Assembly (NCBI RefSeq): GCF_013389665.1 | Contig: NZ_CP058316.1 | Location: 1,736,001-1,800,000, forward strand | DNA from: Microbacterium oleivorans | GTDB taxonomy: Bacteria > Actinomycetota > Actinomycetes > Actinomycetales > Microbacteriaceae | Reading direction: 5' to 3' | DNA: 64,000 bases | In this document: one piece after another, positions 26,268 to 35,042 of the stretch | Numbering within the stretch: position 1 is the stretch's first letter | How the letters are laid out: the number at the start of each line of letters is the position of its first letter | Translations under genes and position numbers: made by a program | The notes under the pieces: model-generated | The model's database searches: none | Told to the model about the DNA's origin: nothing | Seen by the model: only the letters and a program-made list of their open reading frames with translations

Positions 26268-28319
26268 GTGACCACTGACAGTCGCGAACCGGGCGAGGAA
26301 TCCACGCCGATCGCGAAGCGCATCCTCATCGGCGATCCCCTCGAATCCGAGAAGCTCGACGATCAGCTCCTTCCCAAGCGTCGGGCGCTGCCGATCTTCG
26401 CCTCCGACGCGCTGTCGTCGGTGGCTTATGCGCCGCAGGAACTGCTGATGATCCTGGCCATCGGCGGCACCGCGATGCTCGCCTTCAGCCCGTGGGTCGC
26501 GCTGGCCGTGGTCGCGCTGCTGATCGTCGTCGTGCTCAGCTACCGCCAGCTCATCAAGGCCTATCCCTCCGGTGGCGGCGACTACGAGGTCGCCCGCACG
26601 AACATCGGCGAGAAGGCCGGCGTCGTCGTCGCTGCGGCCCTTCTGGTGGATTACATCCTGACCGTGGCCGTCTCCGTCGCCTCGGGCGTCGACAACATCA
26701 TCTCGGCGCTGCCGTTCCTCGACGCATGGCGCGTCGAGCTCGCCGTCGGCTTCGTCGTGCTGATCATCCTGGTGAACCTGCGCGGCGTGCGCGAGGCGTC
26801 GTCGGCGTTCGCGGTGCCCACGTACATCTTCATCGGATCCGTCGCGGTCATGATCGTCACCGGCCTCGTGCGGGTCCTGCTGGGAGATGCCCCGGTCGCC
26901 TCGAGCGCGCAGTACGCGATCGAGGGAGAGAGCCTCACCCAGGTCGCCCTCATCCTGCTCGTGCTGCGCGCGTTCTCGAGCGGCTGCTCGGCGCTCACCG
27001 GCGTCGAGGCGGTGTCGAACGGGGTGCCCGCGTTCCGGGCGCCCAAGGTCGCCAACGCGCAGACGACCCTCGTGCTGATGGGCACGATCGCCATCCTGCT
27101 CTTCTCGGGCCTGACGGCGCTCGGCCTCATCACCGGCGTCCACTACGCCGAAGACCCTTGCGCCCTCATCGGCTTCGACTGCGCCACCCAGCCGCAGCCG
27201 AGCCTGATGGCCCAGATCGCGGCGGCGACGTTCGGGATGGGCTCCATCCCGTTCTTCATCATCCAGGCGGCCACCGCCTGCGTCCTCCTCCTCGCCGCCA
27301 ACACGGCGTTCAACGGATTCCCGCTTTTGGGCGCCGTGCTCGCGCGCGACGGCTACGCGCCGAAGTCGCTCAACACGCGCGGTGATCGCCTCGTGTTCTC
27401 CAACGGCATGATCATCCTCGGGCTCGCCGCCATCCTCGTGCTGGTGGTCTTCCAGGCCGACCTCACCACGCTGATCCAGCTGTACATCATCGGGGTGTTC
27501 GTGTCGTTCTCGCTCGGCCAGATCGGCATGGTGCGGCACTGGCGCCGCGAGCTGCGGCTGCTGCATCCGCAGGCCTCCGCCGAGCGCGCCGGGGCCCGCC
27601 GGGGCCTGGTCATCAACGGCATCGGCGCAACCTTCACCGTCGCCGTGCTCCTCATCGTGACGGTGACGAAGTTCACGCACGGTGCCTGGCTCATCTTCAT
27701 CGCGATCCCGATCCTGGCGTTCCTGATGGTGGGCGTCAGCCGGTACTACCGCGACGTCGAGCACGAGATCGCGATGGACGACGGCGTGCACTTCGGCTCG
27801 AGCGGCGACGTCGCCCTCGTCCTGGTCAACCGCCTGCAGAAGCCCGTCGCCAAGGCGGTGGACTACGCCCTGTCGGCGAAGCACGACAAGACGATCGCGG
27901 TGCATGTGGCGGTGTCGAAGGAGTCGGTGCACGACGTTCAGACCGACTGGGAGGTGCACGGGATGCCGGTACCGCTCGTCATCATCGAATCGCCGTACCG
28001 CCAGTACGCCGCGCCGCTCGCGACCTTCATCCGCGCGTACCGCGAGAAGCACGGCTCGTCGGTCGTGACCGTGTACCTGCCGCAGTACATCGTCGGTCAC
28101 TGGTGGGAGACATTCCTGCACAACCGGCGCGCGCGACGCATCGCGCAGCAGCTGATGATGGTGCACGGCGTGCAGATCACGCTCGTGCCGTGGCTGCTCG
28201 ACTCGTCCGAGATCGTCTACGGCCGGCGCTCGCGCCCGCTGCCCGGCGACGACCGCGCCGGGCGCGCATCGACGACCTACGGGCTGGTCGCCCACACCGA
28301 GGCGTCCGACGACCGCTGA
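26268..28319 (+). CDS. APC-superfamily permease, KimA-like potassium importer
   Basis: 683-residue membrane protein. It begins with a conserved cytoplasmic block (KRILIGDPLESEKLDDQLLPKR, then ALPIFASDALSSVAYAPQE), followed by about 12 membrane segments and, from about residue 490, a cytosolic alpha/beta domain (DVALVLVNRLQKPVAKAVDYA; IAVHVAVSKES) resembling universal-stress-protein folds. This order matches KimA (YdaO), the high-affinity K+ importer of Bacillus regulated by c-di-AMP at the C-terminal domain. A GTG 12 nt upstream is an alternative start. The window also holds Kdp, the other inducible K+ system. Confidence 0.75.
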   Translation: MTTDSREPGEESTPIAKRILIGDPLESEKLDDQLLPKRRALPIFASDALSSVAYAPQELLMILAIGGTAMLAFSPWVALAVVALLIVVVLSYRQLIKAYPSGGGDYEVARTNIGEKAGVVVAAALLVDYILTVAVSVASGVDNIISALPFLDAWRVELAVGFVVLIILVNLRGVREASSAFAVPTYIFIGSVAVMIVTGLVRVLLGDAPVASSAQYAIEGESLTQVALILLVLRAFSSGCSALTGVEAVSNGVPAFRAPKVANAQTTLVLMGTIAILLFSGLTALGLITGVHYAEDPCALIGFDCATQPQPSLMAQIAAATFGMGSIPFFIIQAATACVLLLAANTAFNGFPLLGAVLARDGYAPKSLNTRGDRLVFSNGMIILGLAAILVLVVFQADLTTLIQLYIIGVFVSFSLGQIGMVRHWRRELRLLHPQASAERAGARRGLVINGIGATFTVAVLLIVTVTKFTHGAWLIFIAIPILAFLMVGVSRYYRDVEHEIAMDDGVHFGSSGDVALVLVNRLQKPVAKAVDYALSAKHDKTIAVHVAVSKESVHDVQTDWEVHGMPVPLVIIESPYRQYAAPLATFIRAYREKHGSSVVTVYLPQYIVGHWWETFLHNRRARRIAQQLMMVHGVQITLVPWLLDSSEIVYGRRSRPLPGDDRAGRASTTYGLVAHTEASDDR

Positions 28320-28382
28320 TCCGGCGGGGTGACGCCCGGCGACCTGGGATCCAGGAGTCGGCGCGGGCTCACCGCTCCGCGA

Positions 28383-29315
28383 TCAGCGCTCCAGGATCAG
28401 CTGTTCGCGCCGTGTGATCAGGTCGGCGGTGCGCACCGCGACCGCGGTCTCGCGCTCGGCGAGGTAGGCGTCGAGCCCATCGAGACGCAGACCGAGATCG
28501 GATGCCGCGGCCCGCGCCTGGGCGATCCGCTCGCGCACCGCCCAGTCCGAGAAGACGTTGTCGAACAGCACGTCGAACACCGCGAGCGACTCCGAGATCC
28601 GGACGCCCTGCACCGGCGGCGCATCGATGTCGGCCAGCTCGGTCGCAAGACTCTCGAGGGCCCGGTTGACGACCGTGAACGCCCGCGTCGACGCCCCGAT
28701 GCGATCGTGCTTCATCCAGTCCGCCACCATGCCGCCGCCGAAGAAGGTGTCGTAGGTCGACCAGCCGCCGGCGGAGTCGAGGGCCGACTGAGCCGCCGCG
28801 AGGGCGGCCTGCGCCTCGTGCAGAGCCGCCGTCGCCTCGGAGATCTCGCGGACCTGCGCGGCGAGCTCGCCGGCCTCGGCGTCGAGCCGAGTCAGCTCGG
28901 CCGCGGCATCCGTCCCCGCATCACGGAGCAGCTGTTCCCGGTCGCCGAGGGCCGCGGCGTAGGCGGTGTCGACGTCTCCGAGCGCGGCGATCTCGCCCTC
29001 GATGCGCGCGAGGTCGGCACGGGCGTAGTCGAGCCGCTGGGTCGCGCCGTCGACGGCGTGCTCGGCGGCCGACTGCTCCGCCCGTTCGACGGAGAGCTTG
29101 TCGTCGATGTCGCCGCGCAGCAACCCCCACACCTGCGCGGGCGAGAAGCGCTCGAGGCGACGGACATCGGCCGTCTCGATGCGCAGCTTCTGCTGCATCT
29201 CGGCGAGCTCGCGCTCGCGCTGCTCCACGAGGCCGCGGGCGGCGTCGGCGTGGGAGGCCAGCTGATCGCGCCGGGCGCGGTCTCGGGCCGCATCGTGCAG
29301 TTCGGTCTCACTCAT
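28383..29315 (-). CDS. Coiled-coil protein of unknown function
   Basis: 310 residues, no known family recognised. It is rich in Ala/Glu/Arg heptads from about 20-210 (LVEQRERELAEMQQKLRIETADVRRLERF; EAGELAAQVREISEATAALHEAQAALAAAQSAL-type pattern), with a conserved-looking central patch SPAQVWGLLRGD and GGWSTYDTFFGGGMVADWMKHDRI near 200-225. No signal or membrane segment, so probably cytoplasmic. ATG 29315 chosen; an upstream in-frame ATG would add an Arg-rich stretch of 25 residues without conservation signs. It converges with the KimA-like gene. Confidence 0.75.
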   Translation of the reverse strand: MSETELHDAARDRARRDQLASHADAARGLVEQRERELAEMQQKLRIETADVRRLERFSPAQVWGLLRGDIDDKLSVERAEQSAAEHAVDGATQRLDYARADLARIEGEIAALGDVDTAYAAALGDREQLLRDAGTDAAAELTRLDAEAGELAAQVREISEATAALHEAQAALAAAQSALDSAGGWSTYDTFFGGGMVADWMKHDRIGASTRAFTVVNRALESLATELADIDAPPVQGVRISESLAVFDVLFDNVFSDWAVRERIAQARAAASDLGLRLDGLDAYLAERETAVAVRTADLITRREQLILER

Positions 29316-29470
29316 GCCCCCATCGTGCCAGCCGCGCCGGCGCCCCGCCGTGGCCGGTCGCGAGCGCGTACCGACACCGCGAGCGCGCACCCCGCACGGT
29401 AGGTGCTGGCCGAGCGGGTGCGTTCTCGGCGCCCGATGAGCCCGACCGAGCTCGGCCCGGCGCGCGGGCG

Positions 29471-29476
29471 TAGCCT
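29471..29476 (+). promoter_or_regulatory. -10 element, leaderless promoter of sufS
   Basis: TAGCCT, 6 nt, then the GTG at 29483, with no ribosome site. Confidence 0.45.
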
Positions 29477-29482
29477 AGGACG

Positions 29483-30814
29483 GTGACATCTTCTGCCGTG
29501 CCCGCTCCCGCGCCGGGAGTCGTCAGCCCGCTCGACGCGGTGACCCTGCGCACCGACTTCCCGATCCTGTCGGAAGAGGTGAACGGCCACCGCCTGGTGT
29601 ACCTCGACTCCGCGGCGACCAGCCAGAAGCCGCTGGCCGTCCTCGACGCCGAGCGCGACTTCCTCACCCACGCGAACGCCGCCGTGCACCGCGGCGCGCA
29701 CACGCTCGCGGCGGAGGCGACCGATCTGTTCGAGGATTCCCGCGCGGCGGTCGCCGGTTTCGTCGGTGCCCAGCCCGACCAGCTGGTCTGGACCAGCGGC
29801 GCCACCGCGGGGCTGAACCTCGTGGCCTATGCGATCGGCAACGCGACGCTCGGTCGCGGCGCCCCGGCCTCCGCCCGCTTCGCGCTCGCCCCCGGTGACG
29901 AGATCGTCACGACGGCCATCGAGCACCACGCGAACCTCATCCCCTGGCAGGAGCTCGCAGCCCGCACCGGCGCGGTGCTGCGACACATCCCCGCGCGCGC
30001 CGACGGCACGCTCGACCTGGATGCCGCAGCATCCCTCATCGGCGAGCGCACGCGCATCGTCGCCTTCACGCACGTGTCCAACGTGCTCGGCATCGTCAAC
30101 CCGGTCGCCGAGCTCGTCGCCCTGGCCGAAGCGGTGGGCGCGACGACCGTGCTCGATGCCTGCCAGTCCGCCCCGCACCTGCCCCTGGATCTGCCGGCGC
30201 TGCGCGTCGACCTCGCCGTCTTCAGCGGCCACAAGATGCTCGGCCCCTACGCGATCGGCGGCCTCTACGGCCGCGCCGAGGTGCTCGAGGCCCTGCCGCC
30301 GTTCCTCACCGGGGGGTCGATGATCACCACGGTGACCCTCGAGGGCGCCGAGTACCTGCCCCCGCCGCAGCGCTTCGAAGCGGGCACCCAGCCCGTCGGG
30401 CCGGCGATCGGGCTAGCCGAGGCGGTGCGCTATCTCGACCGCGTCGGCCTCGAGAACATCCACGCCCACGAGAGCGCCCTCGCCGAGCGCATGGCGGCGG
30501 GCCTGCGCGAGATCCCCGGCATCCGGCTGCTGGGCGACGCGGCCGGTGTCGATCGCGTCGGCCTGTGGTCGTTCGACGTCGCGGGCGTGCACGCGCACGA
30601 CGCCGGGCAGTTCCTCGACGCCCAGGGCATCGCCGTGCGGGTCGGGCACCACTGCGCCGCACCGCTTCACCGGCAGTTCGGGATGACGGCATCCGTCCGC
30701 GCGTCGACCGCGCTGTACAACACCGAGGACGACGTCGACCTGTTCCTCGACGCGGTACGCGGCATCCGCGGCTTCTTCGGCGTCACCGACGAGGCCGAGG
30801 GGGCGCGCGCATGA
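29483..30814 (+). CDS. sufS: SufS-type cysteine desulfurase
   Basis: 443 residues, PLP enzyme moving cysteine sulfur to the SufU scaffold. Visible: LDSAATSQKPLAVL, RGAHTLAAEAT, the PLP Asp/Gln in VLDACQSAPHLPLD, the Schiff-base Lys in VFSGHKMLGPYAIGGLYG, GGSMI, FEAGTQPVGPAIGLAEA, and the catalytic Cys in VRVGHHCAAPLHRQFG. Its stop overlaps the sufU ATG. The pairing with SufU is the usual Gram-positive arrangement. The first 25 residues are a short unconserved leader. Confidence 0.93.
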   Translation: MTSSAVPAPAPGVVSPLDAVTLRTDFPILSEEVNGHRLVYLDSAATSQKPLAVLDAERDFLTHANAAVHRGAHTLAAEATDLFEDSRAAVAGFVGAQPDQLVWTSGATAGLNLVAYAIGNATLGRGAPASARFALAPGDEIVTTAIEHHANLIPWQELAARTGAVLRHIPARADGTLDLDAAASLIGERTRIVAFTHVSNVLGIVNPVAELVALAEAVGATTVLDACQSAPHLPLDLPALRVDLAVFSGHKMLGPYAIGGLYGRAEVLEALPPFLTGGSMITTVTLEGAEYLPPPQRFEAGTQPVGPAIGLAEAVRYLDRVGLENIHAHESALAERMAAGLREIPGIRLLGDAAGVDRVGLWSFDVAGVHAHDAGQFLDAQGIAVRVGHHCAAPLHRQFGMTASVRASTALYNTEDDVDLFLDAVRGIRGFFGVTDEAEGARA

Positions 30815-31269
30815 CCGGTCTGGACTCGCTGTACCAGGAGCTCATCCTCGACCATTCGAAGCACCCGGTCGGCAACCCGCTGCACGACGTGGGGGCGGCG
30901 GCGCACGCCGACTCGCACCAGAAGAACCCCGTCTGCGGCGACGAGATCACCCTCCGCGTCGCCGTCGAGGGCGACCGCGTGACCGAGGTCTCGTGGGAGG
31001 GCGTCGGCTGTTCGATCTCGCAGGCGTCGGCATCGATGCTCGCCTCGCTCGTGGCCGAAGAGGTCGAGGGCGACGGGATGTCGCGGGCGGATGCGATCGC
31101 GCTGATCGAGGGCTTCCGGGCGGCGCTGCGCTCCCGCGGCACGATCCCCCTTGACGAGGAGACCTTCGGCGACGCAGCGGCCCTGTCGGGCGTCTCGAAG
31201 TTCTCGGCGCGCGTCAAGTGCGCGATGCTCGCCTGGGTCGCCCTCGAGGACGGCCTCGCCCGAGCCTGA
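30811..31269 (+). CDS. sufU: SufU iron-sulfur cluster assembly / sulfur-transfer protein
   Basis: 152 residues. LYQELILDHSKHPVGNP at the start and the three zinc/sulfur Cys: NPVCGDEI (Cys42), GVGCSISQASASM (about 67) and ARVKCAMLAW (about 137), with Asp44 as the fourth ligand. SufU receives the persulfide from SufS by zinc-ligand swapping. Translationally coupled to sufS by ATGA. Confidence 0.93.
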   Translation: MTGLDSLYQELILDHSKHPVGNPLHDVGAAAHADSHQKNPVCGDEITLRVAVEGDRVTEVSWEGVGCSISQASASMLASLVAEEVEGDGMSRADAIALIEGFRAALRSRGTIPLDEETFGDAAALSGVSKFSARVKCAMLAWVALEDGLARA

Positions 31270-31290
31270 CGAGGCCGTCCTCGAGCGGCC

Positions 31291-32268
31291 TCAGCCTGAC
31301 AGCACCGCCGACTCGAGGCGGGCGTAGGAGGTCTCCATGCCCTCGGCCATGCCGGTGTCGAGGATCATGTCGCGCGTCTGCTTGTCGGGGTACTCGATCA
31401 GCAGCGTCAGCAGCGTCACGCCGTCCTCCTCGTAGAGCTGCAGGTCGTTGATGGTAACGGGGCCCTCGGTCCCCGACATCCGTTCGGTCGTGACCGCACG
31501 GCGCGGGGCGTCGAACTGCAGCAGCTCGCCCTCGAACCCGAACGCCGTCTCGGGTGCGCCGTCCTGCTCCCAGGCTTGCCGGAAGCTCGCGCCGACCTGC
31601 GTCGCGGGCTCGGCCACCGTCATCGACCAGCCGTCCGGGCCGAGCATCCACTTCTTCAGCAGCTCGGTCTCGTGATGGGCACGCCACACGAGATCGCGGG
31701 GGCCGTCGATGAGGCGCGTGATGCGCACGTGCGTGTCGTCGAGCAGCTCGATGCGGGTGCCCACTCCCTGCGCGTAGGCGCGGAGATCCTGCACGACGGC
31801 GTCGAGCTGGCCCATCGCGAGGCGCGATCCCTCGATCGCGCCCATCGCGATGACCTGCTCGAGCGCCTCGGCAGAGGTGAAGTAGGTGATGTTGGTCAGT
31901 CGCGATCCGCCGGGGGTCGTCTCGAACGAGAAGATCATGCGCATGGCCGGGAACTGCGCCATCGGCTCGCCGTCCTCGTCGGCGAACGCGTCGAGCACCT
32001 CGAAGCTGCGTCCCTCGTCGATCGCGATGAACTCCCACGTGCCGCGGGACTTCTCACCCTGCGGGCTCGACATGGCGTATTGCGCGCGCCCGCCGGGTTC
32101 GAACTCGAAGCGGGTGAAGGTGGCCGGCCAGCCCGGAGGGCCCCAGAACCGCTCGAGCTGCGCCGGCTGCGTGAACGCGCGCCAGAGGCGCTCGACGGGG
32201 GCGTCGACCTCCGCCACGAGCGTCATCGTGAGGTTGTCGGCATCGGTGGTGATGTCGGTGACGGGCAT
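31291..32268 (-). CDS. SRPBCC (AHSA1-like) protein with two domains
   Basis: 325 residues consisting of two START/AHSA1-like domains in tandem, about 1-150 (TMTLVAEVDAPVERLWRAFTQPAQLERFWGPPGW) and about 165-320 (HVRITRLIDGPRDLVWRAHHETELLKKWMLGPDGW). The two domain starts align, showing internal duplication. Such proteins bind hydrophobic ligands; roles differ and none is assigned here. A strong ribosome site (AAGGAG) precedes the ATG. It is 50 nt downstream of an ArsR-type repressor, a frequent pairing. Confidence 0.88.
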   Translation of the reverse strand: MPVTDITTDADNLTMTLVAEVDAPVERLWRAFTQPAQLERFWGPPGWPATFTRFEFEPGGRAQYAMSSPQGEKSRGTWEFIAIDEGRSFEVLDAFADEDGEPMAQFPAMRMIFSFETTPGGSRLTNITYFTSAEALEQVIAMGAIEGSRLAMGQLDAVVQDLRAYAQGVGTRIELLDDTHVRITRLIDGPRDLVWRAHHETELLKKWMLGPDGWSMTVAEPATQVGASFRQAWEQDGAPETAFGFEGELLQFDAPRRAVTTERMSGTEGPVTINDLQLYEEDGVTLLTLLIEYPDKQTRDMILDTGMAEGMETSYARLESAVLSG

Positions 32269-32318
32269 CGGATTCTCCTTCGAACGGATACTGCGCGAGA
32301 GGTGCGGGTGGGTCGTGG

Positions 32319-32681
32319 TCAGTCTTCGGGCTCGGCGAGCAGCGCATCGAGGCGGTCGATGCGGGCGCGCCAGAGGTCTTCATAGCGCGCGAGCAGGCCG
32401 CGAGCGCGGGCGATCATGGCCGGATCCGCGCGCACGAGCCGCTCCCGGCCCTCGGCGCGCTTGACGATGAGGCCGGCGGCCTCGAGGACGCCGACGTGCT
32501 TCTGCACGGCAGCGAACGACATCTCGTACCCGGACGCGAGGGTCGACACCGACTGCTCGCGTTCGATCGTGCGCCGCAGGATGTCGCGACGCGTCGCCGC
32601 GGCCAGCGCGTGGAAGACGCGGTCGATCTCGTCATCGCTCAGCTCGCTCGGCTCGGTTCGGGGTGCTTTTTCTACAACCAT
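32319..32681 (-). CDS. ArsR-family transcriptional regulator
   Basis: 120 residues with a winged helix: LSDDEIDRVFHALAAATRRDILRRT, SVSTLASGYEMSFAAVQKHVGVLEAAGLI, then the wing VKRAEGRERLVRADP. No metal-binding Cys cluster, so it is of the SRPBCC-linked, non-metal type. It heads the operon with the SRPBCC gene. A dyad covering its own start codon suggests autorepression. Confidence 0.88.
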   Translation of the reverse strand: MVVEKAPRTEPSELSDDEIDRVFHALAAATRRDILRRTIEREQSVSTLASGYEMSFAAVQKHVGVLEAAGLIVKRAEGRERLVRADPAMIARARGLLARYEDLWRARIDRLDALLAEPED

Positions 32682-32688
32682 TTGGTTG
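32675..32688 (-). promoter_or_regulatory. ArsR-type operator over the start codon
   Basis: CAACCA-tt-TGGTTG, a 14-bp dyad with perfect 6-bp arms; the ATG of the ArsR gene lies inside it. Similar AACCA/TGGTT dyads sit at the start of many ArsR-SRPBCC operons. Confidence 0.65.
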
Positions 32689-32692
32689 CACG

Positions 32693-33011
32693 TTAAGGCC
32701 CGGCCGAGCGCGCGTCAAGAGGGATGCCGAGTCGGCCATCCGTCTGCGGAGACGAGGTCGTACACGTCGTCAGGCACACCGACGCGTCGAACACCGACAC
32801 GGACCGGAAGCGTCGCCTCGCTGTGTCGCTCAGTGCCTCACCGCCGTACCGGGCCAGGTGATGAGCGAACGCCATGGTGGACAGGTAGGAGAACGCCATG
32901 TCGTCGATCCCCGCGTCGTCGGAGACAGCGGTCCGCGGTCGCACGAACACGACCTCGTCCCGCGGCGGGAGCATCCCCCCATCGGTGACGTCGTGTCGAT
33001 CTTCGGCTCCG
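32693..33011. other. Region without a clear gene; possible coding remnant
   Basis: Between the ArsR gene and a truncated recombinase. A minus-strand open stretch (roughly 32974 down to 32693) contains MLPPRDEVVFVRPRTAVSDD and MAFSYLSTMAFAHHLARYGGEA, which looks protein-like but matches no family I know and has no ribosome site. Probably the debris of a gene cut at the island border. Confidence 0.35.
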
Positions 33012-33290
33012 TCAGACTGACGATTTGATCTGGCGAGCATCGAGGTCCTGAAGCGTCTCAATCAAGATGCGCTCACTGCCGGCAAGACGATCGAGCCGGC
33101 GTACTTTGAGGGTGTCCCCCGGCTGCAGGTGATCGAGGCACGCCAACCGCTGGGGGCGGTCGATGACCCGGCTCGATTCGCCGTCGTCGACGAGGACACG
33201 CTCCCAGGCGGCGGCACGGAGTTCCGCCGCCTGCGCGTCCGGGTTCTGCTCCCGCTTCGAGACTCGGGCGTACCCGACTTCATGTGCCAT
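33012..33290 (-). pseudogene. Truncated serine recombinase (resolvase), N-terminal part
   Basis: 92 codons, against about 190 in intact resolvases. The N-terminal catalytic domain is clear: EVGYARVSKREQNPDAQ (catalytic Ser), a long stretch ending GDTLKVRRLDRLAGSERILIETL. After DLDARQIK the frame runs into an unrelated SSV and stop, so the distal catalytic half and DNA-binding helix-turn-helix are missing. It cannot be an active recombinase. It marks the left side of the copper-gene island. Confidence 0.8.
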
Positions 33291-33398
33291 GCCGAAAACG
33301 GTACTGCCGAGGTTCCGGCTCGAAACAGTTTCGGCAGGGGGTTTCGGCGTGCCCGTCCTTGACGTGTCGCGCAGCTGTTCGTCGACGTCGATGAGCTC

Positions 33399-33420
33399 GC
33401 CGAAAACGATCGTTATCGGC
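33399..33420. repeat. 22-bp near-perfect palindrome, possible recombinase site
   Basis: GCCGAAAACGATCGTTATCGGC differs from its reverse complement at one position per arm. It lies about 110 nt upstream of the truncated resolvase, where res subsites are expected; related GCCGAAAACG occurs again at 33291-33300. Confidence 0.4.
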
Positions 33421-33518
33421 GCGGTTGACGGTGCCCCGCTAGTTCGGGGGTTGTGGTGATCAACCGGGAGACGCCTACGATGCGGGGTGATCAGGCGCCG
33501 CCGGGCGCGTCCAGGGCT

Positions 33519-33552
33519 GGTGGGGCGTCCGGCACCACCCGGACGCCCCACC
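33519..33552 (-). terminator. Strong hairpin terminator of the copper operon
   Basis: GGTGGGGCGTCCGG, loop CACCAC, CCGGACGCCCCACC: a perfect 14-bp stem starting 37 nt beyond the PepSY stop codon. No T-run, as is common in high-GC hosts. Confidence 0.7.
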
Positions 33553-33588
33553 GCAGGATGCCGGAGGGAAGTGGCACCCCGCCTACCG

Positions 33589-35034
33589 TCACCCTCGCGG
33601 GGCGGTAGCTTGTTCGCGCTCTGGGCGGCGCGGTATGGCGTTGACTATTGCGTCTACGATCACGAATCCGGCGAGGGTGAAACCGATCAGGGGGAACGCG
33701 AACCCTATGCCGATTGCGACCGCGACGACGATCGCGATACCCCACCACGGGGCGGTGTCGAGGGCGCCGTGTCGGGGCGGGTTCCCGACCTTTGCGCCGC
33801 CGCGGGCGGGTCTGCGTTTCCACCACATGAGGTAGCCGAGGACGACCATTGTGGCGATGCCTGTGGCGAGGAGGAACATCACGATCTGGTTGGCGATACC
33901 GAACATGGTTCCCATGTGGATCGCGATGCCCCAGGTTGCGAGCTTTGCGGGCAGCGAGAAGTTGGCGAAGTCGACCCGGTCAACGACCTGCATGGTCGTT
34001 CCATCGATCGCGACGGCGTCGGCTTCGGTGGGGTATCCGCGATCGATCTCTTGCACTACCCATGCTCTGCCGGGTTCTGCGGGAGGGAGGATCTGGACCA
34101 GACCGGTATTCACGTTTACGCGTTGCGCGATCGCGAGGACCTCGTCGAATGTCGCGGGGTTGGCCTGCCCCGTGGGCGCCGCAGCTGCACCACCGTGGTG
34201 CGAGTGGTCTCCGCCGCCGGATGCTTCCCCGGTGAGGTTGGTGTTCACCGCGGGGGTGCCCCAGTCCAAAGCGGTTCTGAGGTCCGAGACGTTTGCGCCG
34301 GCGTAGGTGGACCAGGTGATGCCTGTGGCGGAGAGGAACAGGGCGCCGAGGGCCACCCAGATGCCGATGGAGGTATGCCAGCTGAACACGCGGCGGTATC
34401 CGGTGTGCTTACGGGTCGGGCGGATGAAGTCTTTCTTGGTGCGTGACTTGCGGATGCGGATGATCCAGAGCGCGAGCCCTGCGGCGACGACGATGCCGAG
34501 CCAGGAGGCGGCGAGCTCGCTGTAGAGACGGCCGGGTTCGCCGAGGTTGAGGTTTCGGTGCAGGTTGCTCACCCAGGTGCGGAACGGCAGCGATCCGCTG
34601 GTGCCGTATACGGTTTCGTCGCCGCGGATCTCGCCCGTTCCGGGGTCGATGAATACGGCACGTGTTTCGCTGCCGCCGAGCCCTTCTTGGGCGAACATCA
34701 CCCGGGTGGTGTCGCCGGGTTCGGGTGCGGGCCGGACCGCGGAGAGCGTTGCTTCCCCGTCGATGTGGTCTTGGGCGATGGTGATCTGTTCGGCGAGGGT
34801 GAGCCGGGTGTCTGTGACGGGGGCGTGAAGTTGCCGCTGGTAGATGCCTTGCTCGAGCGTTGGGGCAATGGCGTAGAGGGCGCCACTAAGGGCGGCGATG
34901 AGGATGAACGGGCCGACGAGGATGCCGGCGTAGAAGTGGATGCGGAGCATGAGCGCTCCGAACCAGCCGCGCCTTCTGCGGGGTGCGGGCGGCGGGGTGT
35001 CCTGGTCGGACACGGCTGTGGCGGTGGTGGTCAT
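33589..35034 (-). CDS. PepSY-associated transmembrane protein
   Basis: 481 residues with four main membrane segments (about 25-48, 175-195, 230-252, 390-412 plus a C-terminal pair) and PepSY-type extracytoplasmic domains (RTWVSNLHRNLNLGEPGRLYSELAASWLGIVVAAGLALW; FSWHTSIGIWVALGALFLSATGITW). A His/Gly-rich loop GGGDHSHHGG could bind metal. Related proteins take part in iron or copper reduction and uptake (PiuB/FoxB-like). It is the last gene of the operon, 8 nt after the peroxidase stop. Start ATG (MTTTATA) chosen over an upstream ATG within the peroxidase gene. Confidence 0.82.
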   Translation of the reverse strand: MTTTATAVSDQDTPPPAPRRRRGWFGALMLRIHFYAGILVGPFILIAALSGALYAIAPTLEQGIYQRQLHAPVTDTRLTLAEQITIAQDHIDGEATLSAVRPAPEPGDTTRVMFAQEGLGGSETRAVFIDPGTGEIRGDETVYGTSGSLPFRTWVSNLHRNLNLGEPGRLYSELAASWLGIVVAAGLALWIIRIRKSRTKKDFIRPTRKHTGYRRVFSWHTSIGIWVALGALFLSATGITWSTYAGANVSDLRTALDWGTPAVNTNLTGEASGGGDHSHHGGAAAAPTGQANPATFDEVLAIAQRVNVNTGLVQILPPAEPGRAWVVQEIDRGYPTEADAVAIDGTTMQVVDRVDFANFSLPAKLATWGIAIHMGTMFGIANQIVMFLLATGIATMVVLGYLMWWKRRPARGGAKVGNPPRHGALDTAPWWGIAIVVAVAIGIGFAFPLIGFTLAGFVIVDAIVNAIPRRPEREQATAPRG

Positions 35035-35042
35035 GGGTGCTT

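Noticed and set aside
33452..33475. Sequence resembling the IS30 terminal repeat (TGGTGATC-AACCGG)
   Set aside because: Similarity requires a 2-nt gap and breaks down after about 15 nt; not enough to propose a second element end or composite transposon.
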